The position numbers and the translations under genes were made by a program. Shown here in pieces: positions 1-12,450 of a stretch of DNA of 64,000 bases; within the stretch, counting starts at the first letter, position 1, and the number at the start of each line of letters is the position of its first letter. The stretch covers positions 17,153,056 through 17,217,055 of the forward strand of contig JAPFBE010000013.1 in NCBI GenBank assembly GCA_034336665.1, written 5' to 3'. The stretch is from Luscinia megarhynchos. Lineage: Eukaryota > Chordata > Aves > Passeriformes > Turdidae. The notes below the pieces were generated by a model that worked only from the letters and a program-made list of their open reading frames with translations, did not search any database and was not told where the DNA came from.

Positions 1-3000
1 CAGCAGAGCACAATCTGCCTCATGTAATGAAGAAGGGATAGGATGTCCCCAGCTCAGGTCCAAACCCAACCTCCTCCCCCATTAGTGCTGTAGTGATATC
101 CTGCTCCCTTTTCTTTCAATTCATTCTAGTGTAAAATATCCTCAGTAACACTACTTTTCCCCTCAAGCAAATTCCAGGAAATAAAGTCTCTAATTTTTCA
201 GTAGTCTGGATTTCAAAATCACATTTGTCACCTTCTCATAAAGAATTATTCTTCCTGCAATCAGTGCCAAATGATTCCTAGGCACATAAGTACAGAAGCT
301 CGTTGGGATTCATGAAAGTAATGTGGTGTTTAATAATCTAGTTAGAGAACACTGTCATTTCTGTAAATTTTTCCTGAAGTCCTTGATTATCAACATTTAT
401 GTTGTTGCAATTAAGGATAAACATTCTTGAGGGTTTTGCTGACAAAAATATGAGCTGTTTAAGCAAATTACTCTCCAAAAGCATAGATTTTAGTGGTGGG
501 TTTTTATCCTACAGATGTTTTATCTTGGCACCAATCAACCACTCACCACTTTTTGCCAGCTTCAGTGATCCAGAGTGCCTGCTCTTAGGTTTTGGCACAG
601 CAAAAAATGTGTAACACTAAAATTCACTGGGAATCACAAAACTGTGTTATCAGCTTTGAAAAGTTACTGTTGTATTAACAGCTGAAGGTATTCCACTATT
701 TTAGGATGTTACTTTGGCTTCAGCTGAACAAAATTTTCATTCCAAGCAACAGCTGCTGCTTCATTTCCTTAAGTGAAGAGCACGTCTTTCTAAATATATT
801 CAGCAAAATCACAAAAGTAAAAGTGAGCAAACACATAAATCTTTTCAGGGTCACAGCAGCCATACAATATTGAACCAAGCTCAGGTTCCTGGCCAAGGGA
901 CAGGAAGTCTAGCCTATGTATGTACACCTGTGGGCATGAAAAGCAGGAGGTTTATTACAGTGGTTACTAAAGTTCATCATTCTTCTACAAACCATGAGTC
1001 ATGCTTGAAGGTGAATTTTATTACAGACAGTGGTCTAGTCAAATAGTAAAAGGTAAGATGCAAGACAGCTATTTGACTTCTACCAATTCTAATATTAAAA
1101 AGTAGAGGGAAAATCTGATTTCTCCAAAGCACTGGTACTTAATGACATAACAGACATCACTAGAAATTCTTTAAGCAATGGTCCTGCTCCTTCCTCCCTT
1201 TCACAATATTAACCAAGGATGCAGCAGGCACAACGTTTGGACCCAAGTAGATCTGCTGGGACATGGACACTCTCCTTATTCTGCTGACTGGCACATGCAA
1301 ACTAAACATCAGTTGAATTTCAGCTCTCCAAAAAATGATAAAAAATGTACCTCTAATCAGATATATTCTGGTAGTTTACACCAATCATGAAATGTGCATC
1401 TAGAGTAAATTCATAGTCACCTAAACGTGGGACTGAGATCACTAAAAGGCCTAAATGCTTTCTAAATGTTATGCTAACAAGTCAATCATCCTTTCCATAT
1501 TTTATAACAAACAACCAAAACAAAAATTCAGGCATTTTTTAAAAAATAAAAAGTCGCTCTACAAATATAACAAAGAATACTTAAAGAAACAATCTTATTC
1601 AAGCTCTTCTCAAGTTTGTCATCTCTCAGACTCAGCATCTCAGTTCTTCAGATTGTTGTAACTAAAATGAAACTAAGGATGGATTTAAGAGCTGAGCTCC
1701 AGGAAATCATGCTCTTGAAATTTATAACATTTCACCCAGCAGTCATCCTTGGAGAACAACAGGAAGAAATACATGAGTGCATCTCAGTGGTGTCGTTTCA
1801 TGCTTTGGCATCTGAGGCTGAACTCCTCATTTTTAGATTGTCTGAGTTATGCATGAGAGCACTGTTCTGAGCACACTGTGGGGTTGGCAGTCTCCAGCAG
1901 AGGGCCAGTGTAAGCACCTGAAGCTAAAGCCTCCCAGTGACCTCTTCCAGGACCCTACACCAAAACCTGCATTAGAGCTCTAAGGCATCCTCAGGAGCAG
2001 TTCATCATTCTGTACATCACAATCCTTCAAATGGCAAGTATTGCTTTACTATGGGATGTATTTTATGTTTCACAACAGTTTAACTGCTACAGTCACTGAA
2101 TTCTCCAAGAAAGCTCCTATTATTTCTCTGAATATTCAAATATGTGACTTCCATTGCAGCTCAACGCAGTGGACTATAAGAGTTCAGTATTTCAACATTG
2201 TTTGAGGCTCAGTTTTGTCAGAAATGAATTTGGAATTGCATACACTGTAGCCCAATAGCCATGTTATTTAAACTCCATTGGTCATCATGCTCTTTCAGCA
2301 GTGTGCAATTCCTCGGTGGCTCCTGCAGAGCTTGGGGCTTAGATCCAGTAACTGTGATGCAGTTTAATAATGCAATGTATCCTGCTGCTAATGCACTCAG
2401 CTTGATGTTCAAAATGCAAGCAAATGTGTAGAGGAAAAATGGGCAAACTGCTCAGGTGAAATAGAGAAACGAGGCAGGGTTCTGTGTTTGGCCTTAGGAG
2501 CCAAACCAAACCTCAGACAATTTTGTTGCTCATTTCTGTCCCAGTATTCACGGTTTAATTTCATGGATCTTTATACCTGCTGATTCATGTGCAGTAAGGA
2601 AATTAAGCCCTCAAATGAGAGGACACACTTGGAATTATATCCTGGTTACCACTCTGCCAGCTTTGCTTCTTTCCAGTGGTTCTGTGCTCTTTACCAAAGC
2701 CAGTATGTTTGTTACCACAGAGCTGCAATATCTACATTAATATTCCAAGAGATCACAACTGAGACTTTTACAGAAGTACTCTACTTTAAGAAGAGGGCTC
2801 AAACACAAAGATCTAGCCATCAGAAAAAGAGTTAATAGTATAGGGACAATGTTTCCACGACAGAGGAAGCAAGCTCACGTAAAATGAGTGTGTATCTCTT
2901 GGTGACACACTGTATAAACAACATTATGCTCACTTGTTAGTCACATTTGTAAGATTCCTTGTGCTAGTAGGAGATTTTATGGCTTGCCAACAGTAGATAT

Positions 3001-5589
3001 TTCCAATAGGTCTCTCCTCCCAAGTCCTAGATGCACACAGACACACACACTCAGAACTGAGTAATTCATCCAGTGATGTTTTTCATCAATTTCATCTTAA
3101 AAAAGGCTCATGACAAATAGTGCTGGAGCAGAATGTAAGAGTTACAGCTGTGAGGAACATTCTGGTACTCATGATAAATTCATAGGCTATATTCACAATG
3201 TGGCAATGGGAAGTAAACTAACCCTTTTAAGGAAAGGGAAGTAAGCCATGACAGTCACATGTACTGTGTCCATATTTATTTCTAGAAATGCCAAAAATAA
3301 GAAGTGAGAGATTGAGAGAAGTGCTTAGGGAATTACATAATACCATTAAACTGGTTGTGCATGTAAAGGGTGAATGAGAAGGCAACACCAGTGAAATTAA
3401 CAGAGAACTGCTGGAAGGCTTCAGTCAGCCATGGTTTGCACTAGCTGAGAATCCAAAATGTTGTCCTTTCAAATTCAGAATCCAAAAACATCTACTACAG
3501 GTACCAATGAGGACCCTTAAGGGTAACTGCACAGGCACGACAGCTGTAACTCAATGTGTGAATTCAAAGCCCTTTGCCTACTCAAACATTTGTGAAACAG
3601 CTGGAGGTGAAACTCATTGTCAGTCATTGTTCCTGTCCTACAAGAAGTTCTGGGTTTTTCAGGTTTTTTTGATGGATTAGAACAGAAACTTGAAAGAAAA
3701 AAGGTGTTACTCTTGAGAGAAAAGGTGAAAATACAGAACATTCCTGGAAACATGCAAATAAAAATATTCAAGTGTTTTAAAATTGACTAAAATATTTTTT
3801 TTTAAAATCAAACAGAAAAGGTATTATCTGAGCTAAGTGGACACAAAATTCTCTTCACTAAATCTACTGCACTAGGTCTGAAAATTATAGTTTGATGTTA
3901 TTTGCCCATTCTTTCTGCCTGAGTCAGTAGATAGGGTTTCTGCATATTTGTGAAAGGAAAGATAGGGGGTAGGCCAAGGTGGAAAACAAAGCATTATGAA
4001 TATTGCAGTTCAGAGAGAAAGCCCAAACCATGAACTTACCAGGGCTTTCAAGATAACAGAACTCCTTCTATGTGTTAATGCTGGAGAACAGTTTGGTACC
4101 AAGATCCACTTTTCTGTGATTTGTGAAACCACATCTTCAGATTTCAGTCAGACTAAAATATTTCTCTCCAGCTTTCTCAGCACAGACTGAGTTTGTTAAA
4201 CACTGAATTTGAGAAAATGATTGCTAAATATTTTCTCCAGATGCAAATTTTCAGTATGCAAAAACTCTCAGAAATTTTTCAGCCAGCTATAAATTGAAGT
4301 TAGATTATCTAATCCCACAATAACTTAAAAATATGGTAGTGTAAATGAAGCACAATCCATAAAAACCTAATGTTTTGTCATTTTAAATTGTCCTTTTATT
4401 CTCAAAGTAACAGTTGTAAGCATATTAAAGTTTAAATCATAATTAATGTTCCAAGAAATATAGTCAATTCTGCAGCTCATCTAAACTTTATCAGATCTTT
4501 TACAGTGAGTTAATGTGCTGTTAGTGAATCTCTTCAACATGAATTTGATCGTAAAAATTATGCTCTTTAGAGGATCTGAAGCTACTAGCTTATTCTAATT
4601 AACATAAGGTCTGCTTAAAGTTTCTGCCACACAAAAACCTCCACAGTTTATTGTGGTTCATGTTGTTTGAAATGCAGTGACAGAAGACTAGAAAAGGAGA
4701 GCATGAAGGAAGTTTTAATCACAAATCTTTGAACATCCACTTAGCACAGAACTGAGATATTTGTGTTTCATTCTCATTCTCTCTGGCCTTGGCCCAGCCA
4801 CTGCATTGCTGTGGACTTCCAGAATTCTTCTCCATCCACATCCATTTGTCTTATCCACTGAAGCTCTTCAGGTCAGGGGTATGACCAATGATATGATTGC
4901 ATGACAGCCCCTGCAATGCTGTGTATTCCTGACCCTTTCCATCTGGCTTTATTCCATGACCATTTTGCTTGATTTTGCCTCAGCTTCATTGTGCTATAAA
5001 TTCCCAATAGGCTGTGTACTGACTGGGATGTCTGTTCAAACAGTCAAGAATTCAACCACTGACTGAAGGGGTCAGCTCCAATTTTCTCTCTCATGCATCT
5101 CCACGTGCCCCTAACTTTAATGTGAAAGTCATCTGGGTTATTCATATCCTTGCCCTGTTCCTTTTCTCCTTGACAGCTGCCTTGCAAAGTGAGGGATGGG
5201 CTGTCAGGGCATCAATGCTGCAATTCTGCATATCCAGTGATCCAATGCTGCTCCAAACTCTTCCTGACACTATTCCCCCACAAGCTAGCAAACCTGAGTT
5301 GTGGTTCCTCCATATGTTTGTCGTGACTGCAATCACAACTCGTTTAAGTAGCTGTTTGTTGAGGCTGTTTGAAGATTAAACCATTAAGCAGCAAACAAAG
5401 CCAGATGACCAATAGTAAGCATTTCAATAAGGATCTGAATTCCCACTATGAATAGCTCAATCAGGCACTGTTTGTGTAAAGTACTGCTTGTAGGCTTCCA
5501 AATTACTAATATTTTTGAAGTTATCCCAAAAATGGACTCAAATCTGCTATATCATTGTCAGTTAAAAGCTGTTTTGTTTGATTTTTTTT

Positions 5590-5620
5590 AATAAAGAGCT
5601 CAAAAATTTTGCTCTTTATT
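5590..5620. repeat. Perfect 10-bp inverted repeat with AATAAA in both arms
   Basis: The arms AATAAAGAGC (5,590-5,599) and GCTCTTTATT (5,611-5,620) are exact reverse complements around an 11-nt loop. Each strand therefore reads an AATAAA poly(A) hexamer followed by GAGC. It could be chance in AT-rich DNA, or a remnant of transcript ends from both strands. Confidence 0.85.
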
Positions 5621-5708
5621 CAAGAGCTGATGAAAACGATATGTTGGGGAGTACAGACTTCAGTAAAAAATATATGAAGGTCTCCAACAGAGGAATAGTA
5701 CAAAGAAG

Positions 5709-5725
5709 GAAAAAAAAAAAAAAAA
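5709..5725. repeat. Poly(A) run
   Basis: A run of about 17 A residues in AT-rich intergenic DNA. No target-site duplication or retrotransposed body could be recognised next to it. Confidence 0.9.
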
Positions 5726-6678
5726 GTATTACACATACATTTGATATATAATCCAATGCTGATTAAAAACTGCAGAAAGATCCACCTTACCAGCACCTTT
5801 TCCTTTTGATCTCAGATGGAACAAATTTATTCTATTTAATTATGCAGCTGAAAGCTTACTATCTCAAAGTTCTTGGTTCATAGCCCAAATTCCCAAGCCA
5901 CTAACAGATTTGTGAAGTATTATCAACCTCTGGCTACAGTTTCTATCCATTCATTAGTTTGTTTGCTGTGGTAATTTGTATGCAGCTACTAAGAAAAAGC
6001 ACTAGATGCTCTTGAAGTGGCATCCAGACATACACAGAGGTCAGAAATTATTGGTAAATATGAAGGCAGTGCAGAAAGCATCACTAGGAGAGAAGGTATG
6101 AAGTGATAGAAAATCACTCATTGACAACATCCATCAAGGCAGTACCCTGAAAAGGACAAAGAAAGCAATTCATCTTGGTAAGAACATGAAGTGAGAAGAA
6201 TGCAAAGTAAATATCAATAAGCAAAACTGTGATTACAAAATTTGCACCTTGGAAAATAGCCTGTTTGAGAAATAACTTGAGCATGACTTCTGCTAAAATC
6301 TAGAATAAAGATTTACAAATCAGGCACATAAATCAGTCCATTTTTATTAATAAAATAGATATTTACATCCAATATATAAAGTATTGAGTTTCAAACCATC
6401 TGTATGACAGTAATGTTACTTATAAATCAGGCACATGAACTATCCATTATTTTCTACACTTATAAATCAGTCTTACTCACAAAGCACTTGCCTGACTGGA
6501 AAATCACTCTCTTGATTAATAGATCAGGTGCCACCAGACAAATATATTACTGAAACGAATCATATATCTTTTGACCACTGGGCCCATTTCATAAATCAAA
6601 AACTATGTCTGTACCAAGTGTTCATAAATGCTCAATTATGAACAATTTAGCAATCCAATAGCAACTCAGAATCCCTTA

Positions 6679-6696
6679 ACACACACACACACACAG
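6679..6696. repeat. (AC)n microsatellite
   Basis: A short uninterrupted dinucleotide tract of about eight AC units. No associated feature is visible. Confidence 0.9.
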
Positions 6697-9600
6697 TTTT
6701 AAAGCCATAGAGATAAGATTTGCTTGCTTGGGTCTTTTTTTAAAGCTAAAGCTTCACTGTATTCCCTGTTCTACTTGCCACTGTGTAATCCATCAGGACT
6801 TTGTTTATCTAAAACTAGAAAGCAATTTAATGCTTTGAGGTTTGCTAAGTGAGGGGAGGCAGAGAAGGGAGGGAGATACTAAGAAAAGTTCTTGTTTCTG
6901 TTTTTTATATTTCACACAAAATTGGTAGTAAAAATCTCTGCTATTTCATTGTAAAAACTCTTGTGGATTTACTTTGCCATTGCATCTCACCTTTCTCTGA
7001 ACTTTTGTATGAAACTTTTGTATGAAATATATTTATAATTTTTTTAAAATTGTCATTATGAATGTGCTATATCACTAAAACAATTTATTTAGGATCTGCT
7101 GCATTACAAAACATTTAATTCACTACAAAATAAATATAAGGTGCATAAATTTCTCCAAGGTTAAGAGAGGATGTGGTCTGACAAACTTTACTTCTGTGAG
7201 ATTCTCAGCAGAAAGGAGAATAGAAGTTGTTAAATTGAGAGGGGCCTCATTTACATTGCATCCATTCAGTAGAATGCAACTGCTGTCGAGTCAAAGTAAT
7301 TTCTAACTAGTTCATAAATACACCTGGTATGTTTGTACAAATACTTGCATTAAGACAGTATAAAGAAACCAAGCAAATGCTTTTATCATGTATTATGGAA
7401 ATAAGTGCCATTTGAAGATGTCTATTTGAAGTTTACCATAAAGAATTACATCAGAAAAAGAAATATAAATCAAAACGCATTTTAAAACCACAAATAAAAT
7501 TTCTAAGTAAGAAGAAATTGATCTTATGTAATCTAGAAGAAACAACAAAACATTTTATCTTGAGGTAAATAGTATGCTTTGGTATCCTTTGAAATGATTT
7601 TTTTCCAACCCAACTTGACCACTAAACTGGATGACTTATTACTCATACCAGCTTTTTATCACAATGATATCCTTCAGATGAAAGGCATGGATGTTGTTAT
7701 GGCTACTGAAGGAGGCAAACCAGAGCTCCTATGTGACAGAGCTATAGCTAAGAATCAGGTTTTGCATTTTCAGCATTTAGTGCTGCAAGAAGGAAGGAAT
7801 GAATGTGTTTGGGACTGTAAAATGGAGATGTTCCTACGGGGGTCAGCTCTGCAAGAGCAGGAAGCAGCTCCTGGTGCCTCTGCTATCCAGTCTGTAGGTA
7901 CTGGAAGGCAGGAATGGAATGGAGCACCAAGTTCACAGACAGTGAGAGAATGGGTAGGCAACAGGATAGGTGGGAAATATAGCTGATTATGGCAGATTTG
8001 TGAAATAAGGGTTCACTAAAGGACTTTCCTTTTAAAAACAACCAGTGTGTTTACCTCTATATACAGAGTTCCTCAGATTTAAGGAAAACGTCTGCCTACT
8101 GTGGAACAAAAGAGTTATTCCAGAGCAGACTGTTGCAAAATAATCTGCAGACTTAACCAGGTACCAGCTGGCAGTAATAATAGTTAGTAATTAACTAATG
8201 CATTTCTCGGAAGTGCTCAAGAGTAACAGTTGAGGTTATGCATTCAGTTTTTTGCTGTTATTACAATGGCTTGGCAAGAAGCCTTTTCCACACTAACAGT
8301 TAAGGTTAGGACTAGTGCAAGCTTTTCACCACATTATAGACAAAATTGGAATTTACTACTCAAAGGTAGAAAAAAACATGCCCCCACTCTGCATTTGGCT
8401 CTGCCAGCCAGAAGGGAGGAGGGTGATAACCAGTGGATAAAAACCAGCCATACTTTCCCCCAGATTTCTTTCTTGACCAACATTAACTCATTTCAGTAGA
8501 GTCATTAAGAGTGTGGAGACACAGCAAGGACAGAGCCATAGAAAATATCTAGTGTCTGTCTCTGCTGGTATGAAAAAAAAATAGGCCTGGCTAACTCTAC
8601 TCAAGCAGTGGGTTGGAAGATTTTTATTTTAAAAACAGCTCTAGCTGACAAATTTGAGGGAAATCCTCATTAGCATGTGAATAGTTAATTGACTAAATTT
8701 TGTTTTTTCCCACAACACCTATTTACTTACAATCCAATTTATGTAGTATTCTCTTGACAATTTTGCATAAGTTTGTGAAGCCATCTTGCTTAAGGGTACA
8801 TATTAAATTATTAATATTTTTGGAAGAATACATAAGAAACATAAAGTGTGGGCTGCTGTGGGTTGAGATTTAGCTGAAATATTTTATTGGAATAAATTTG
8901 GCATTATATAACAAATTTTTGTCTAATAAAGGCACATGTTCATAAAAGATTAGGAGAATTTGATGCTTGCCACTGGTCCTAGATAGATATTTAAGTCTAC
9001 ATGACAATTTTGGAGGGCAATACATTCTAGTCCAAAATCAAACATCTCTGTGTTTAGAACACTTTCTACTTGTAGACAGAATGCAGGTTTTTGCCAAATG
9101 TATAATTGGAGCTACATTTGCTTACATAGTTGTTGCAGTTCTAATTATTGCACAGCAGTCTGCAGTACCTTGAATACAAAAGGCAATTCAAAGGAAAAAA
9201 CTTCCACCCAGTAAAGTACATCACAGGAATTCTACCTTTGAACACATGACCTTTTTCCTCCTGGCAGGTACATTTCCATTGCCTCTTGTAAGCTAGTCTA
9301 GTCCTATCCAGGCACAAATCCAACTTCTTTCTATCTTCAGCACTTTGAAGTTTTTGTTCACATTCTGCTGATAAGAGAGGTCAGGCTTCTGAGACCTTAG
9401 GAAGATTGATCTGTAATGATTTTCTGTACAGACTTTGGAATAGGACAAAGTACTGGAGATGGTCTATGACCCTCCCAAAGTCCTCTTGGGAAGCAAGTTG
9501 AATTTACTGAATCTCCAGCTTTGCAGACCCCCATACAAAACCATCTCTCACTGCTGCTGTCCAACAGGGAGGAAACAGCACCCTAGCACAGGTCACCTGA

Positions 9601-10280
9601 GAAGCTGCCCACAAATTCAACAATTGCAGTGTGGTCTGGCAGCAGGAGATCTTGACCTAAATCCCACAAGTCACCAGATCTCAGAAGTGATGGGCATGAC
9701 CATCTATTGACATGATGTTTCCTGCAAGTGCCATTCAAAACTGGTCCAAGGTATGTCTGTAGACCAAACTTTACTTAGCACCTACCATAAATCAGAGTGT
9801 TATGTAGAGTGATGAGTGTAGAAAGCCCAAGGGAAATATTCACTAAAAAAAAATCTTTTCCCCTTAGAACCATCATAGAGCCACTGCCTTTCTTAAACCC
9901 TGCCACCCTTCCCCCTCCCCCTCCAAGTTAATGAAACACATTGATTCACCAGAAGACTGCACAGTTTGCCTGCACAGGAATGATTTTCACATTTATGAAA
10001 AAGTCTACAAATATTGACAGATTAAAAGTATGAAACAAAGTGATATTTTACTATTATTCATCTGAAATTTGATTATACACGCCAGTTATTGTAGCAAAAC
10101 CACCATAAATGATAGTGTCTATCAAAATAAGGGGAACAAATGTTAAAAATGTGAAGGTTTTGAAAGGTTAGAAATTTACTTGGGAAAGTATGGAGAAAAA
10201 GTAAAGCAGAGGGAATGCATAATGTGAAGATTCAGACTGGGATTTTAATCTGGGTTATCCGTAAAAAGGCATTTCAGTCT

Positions 10281-10436
10281 GGGCTGCCCAGGGAGGTGGT
10301 GGAGTCACCATCCCTGGAGGTGTTTAAGAAAAAGCTGGACTCAGTGCCATGGTGTACTTGACAAGGTGGTTTGGTCATGGGCTGGACTTCATGATCTCAA
10401 AAGTCTTTTGCAACCCAGTTGATTCTGTGATTCAAT
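10281..10436 (+). mobile_element. CR1 LINE, 3'-end fragment
   Basis: The sequence matches the 3' untranslated tail of avian CR1 retrotransposons in sense orientation. It has the phrases GGCTGCCCAGGGAGGTGG and CACCATCCCTGGAGGTGTTT, then a GGACTT..ATGATCTCAAAAGTCTTTT block. It ends in degenerate copies of the CR1 terminal octamer (GATTCTGTGATTCAATGATG). It is 5'-truncated, as is usual for CR1, and only about 155 bp remain. It has no coding capacity. Divergence looks moderate, so it is probably younger than the copy at 15.8-18.0 kb. Confidence 0.93.
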
Positions 10437-12317
10437 GATGTCCAGCTGCAGAGTAAGTAAGAAGGGGGGTTTCAGATGGTTTAAGTGCTGGCCTGAACAC
10501 ATTTTATATTAAAAAACCCCAAAACATAATTAAGTGTATTTATCACATTGTTCACTAGACTTGACACCATAAAACAGAAAAAATAATTAGAAATTGCATC
10601 TGATTTCCCAGAGAATAAGGGTGAGACATTAGAATATGTAAGTATGATCCCAGAGTTTTCCTTACAAGTGAAAGAGGACACTGTCAGCTTTCTGTATCAG
10701 CACTGTGAAAGAGACAATTAGGCCAGCTCAGCTTCTAAAGACCCACTATCATGCCCATGATTATTTAGAACCAGCAACTCATCTCCTCTTTGATTGCAAA
10801 ATGCATCAGATTTCACAAACATTTAATTCCCTTGGTCAAGTAAGAAACAGATCCTATGCAATTGTTTGTGCAGAAATTCAGCATTGTATAATCTCATGCA
10901 CAGAAAAGAAGACAGAAAGGAGAGTTAATTCCTCCAGAGCTCTTAGTACAATATTTCATTGTATGTAACAGAGTTTCCAGCTAGGAAGAGATCACTCTGT
11001 TCTCAACCAACAAAAAAAAAATAGTGATTTATATGAACAAGAAAATTCAATGAGAGGCTTTGTTTCAAGATTCAACCATATTGTACCATTTCTGTGGCCA
11101 TTCTCTATCAGTACAGTGACAACCAGGATACTATGAGTATACCCAATATTACTGCTTCCACAAAGGTAAAAATAGATAGTGGAAAGCACAAGTTAGTCCT
11201 GGAACTTGTAAATTTCAGAGGGATTTAAAAAGCAAATTATCCAAATTTGCTAAGCAGGTATACCTTAATGAGATTGTGAAATATCTGAAAAAAGCTGCAA
11301 GTTTTAACTTGTACTGGTCTTTCCTCTTGTGTTTTGGGCCAGAAAAAAACCACTTATTCTCCAAATCAGCAGTTCTTTAAGAGAAAACACTACAGGTATC
11401 TGCCCCTAAAGACACAAGCAATCAGCTCCAGGAGCATCAACATTAGTTTGTAATGGACTTTGTGACCAAGATACCATAGGACCTGGAATGATTAAAGCAT
11501 GATTTTTCTCCAACAAAGTAATCAAGAGATTTGCTGTTGAGTCCAAGAGAAGAACCACGGCTTCAGGTTTCCAAAGGCACAAATGACAGCAGGATATTCA
11601 TACCACCTGTGGCTTTTGGGAGCCTCATACATACTTGTTTGGCTATTGGGAGCATCATATGTACCTGTTTCTTTTGATCTGTGTCTCTTCCAACTGAACT
11701 GTGTCCAAATCCACTTCATCTTCCTTCATCCACATCCTTTGTTTCCTAAAGCCATTGTACCATTCTGTTGCCTTTCACCACTTTTCCTTGAGACTGTAAA
11801 TTTTCCCCTGTAAACATGTATCAGTTAAAGCAAATTAGGGCCTTTAAGCTAAAGGAAGTTCAAACAAATGAGGTGCTGTTAAAGCTCAGGCTGATGCTTT
11901 GAGTTTTAAAATCAATGCTGGATGCCCAAACATATTGAATTCTTCACAAAAGTCTAAAGAGTCTGTATAAAAATTTAAAAAAGCCTAAATTAATGGTCTG
12001 ATAAAACTCATTTGTTAATTTAAGAAAGATTGGAGTTTCAGGGTGATTTACTGAACATATGGGTTTTTAAAGAACATAAAACATTGTGCAAAATGATTCA
12101 ACAGTTTCAGTAAGAATCATTCATAGCCAGTGCTGGAAACCCTGTCAAACAATCTGTGCTTCTTTTTTATGATTAGAAGTGGTAGATGTTTCTTGGAAAT
12201 AAAAATGAGAGATGTGTTTTTACTTCTTACTCATTAGGTCAAACTTCTCTTAGATCATTAATAAGGGGGGAGAATAATCTGAAGTATCTTTTGATGAGCT
12301 AGAGGGTTTAAAATTAT
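10437..12317. other. Intergenic DNA, no gene seen
   Basis: No coding or RNA gene could be recognised. The only distinct structure is a 30-bp tandem duplication at 11,611-11,670, listed separately. Confidence 0.6.
11611..11670. repeat. 30-bp tandem duplication
   Basis: Two adjacent 30-bp units (11,611-11,640 and 11,641-11,670) begin GGCTTTTGGGAG and GGCTATTGGGAG and end ACTTGTTT and ACCTGTTT. They differ at about five positions. The preceding 25 bases may be a third, poorer copy, since TCATACC..CCTGT aligns with the unit end. Because the unit is a multiple of three, the open frame here repeats a WLLGASY motif, but nothing suggests it is translated. Confidence 0.85.
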
Positions 12318-12450
12318 TAGCCCATTAATTTTCACAATAGAACTAACAGATTCAGCAACCATTATCAACCCTTTACAGACTGCAAGTGGAGAAAAGAGAA
12401 GTGGAAGGACTTCTCAAAGGTCACACACTAACTGAGCAAGGCAATGAGAG
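12318..12450. mobile_element. Decayed MIR-like (CORE) SINE fragment
   Basis: The order of phrases follows the MIR consensus: a TTTTCACAATA segment, then ATTATCAACCCTTTACAGA, then GGACTTCTCAAAGGTCACAC and a CTAACTGAGCAAGGCAATGAG segment. These correspond to the MIR core (ATTATCCCCATTTTACAGA .. ACTTGCCCAAGGTCACAC). MIR is an ancient tRNA-derived SINE shared across amniotes, so a degraded copy in a bird is expected. The call is from memory of the consensus; a profile search would settle it. Confidence 0.6.

Larger units (their letters stand above)
1..10280. other. Intergenic DNA, no gene seen
   Basis: AT-rich DNA without a recognisable coding exon. The open frames here are short, mostly under 90 codons. 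The longest, 135 codons at 7,579-7,986 on the + strand, resembles no family I know and has no convincing exon boundaries. Small structures inside are an A-run (5,709-5,725), a hairpin with mirrored poly(A) signals (5,590-5,620), a short (AC)n tract (6,679-6,696) and a 14-bp tandem duplication near 7,000-7,027. The block lies more than 45 kb upstream of the only gene seen, so distal enhancers or unrecognised non-coding exons are possible but nothing shows them directly. Confidence 0.6.

Noticed and set aside
7579..7986. 135-codon + frame
   Set aside because: No recognised motif, no convincing splice sites or promoter, and a counter-frame on the other strand. It may be chance, although a protein search would be cheap.
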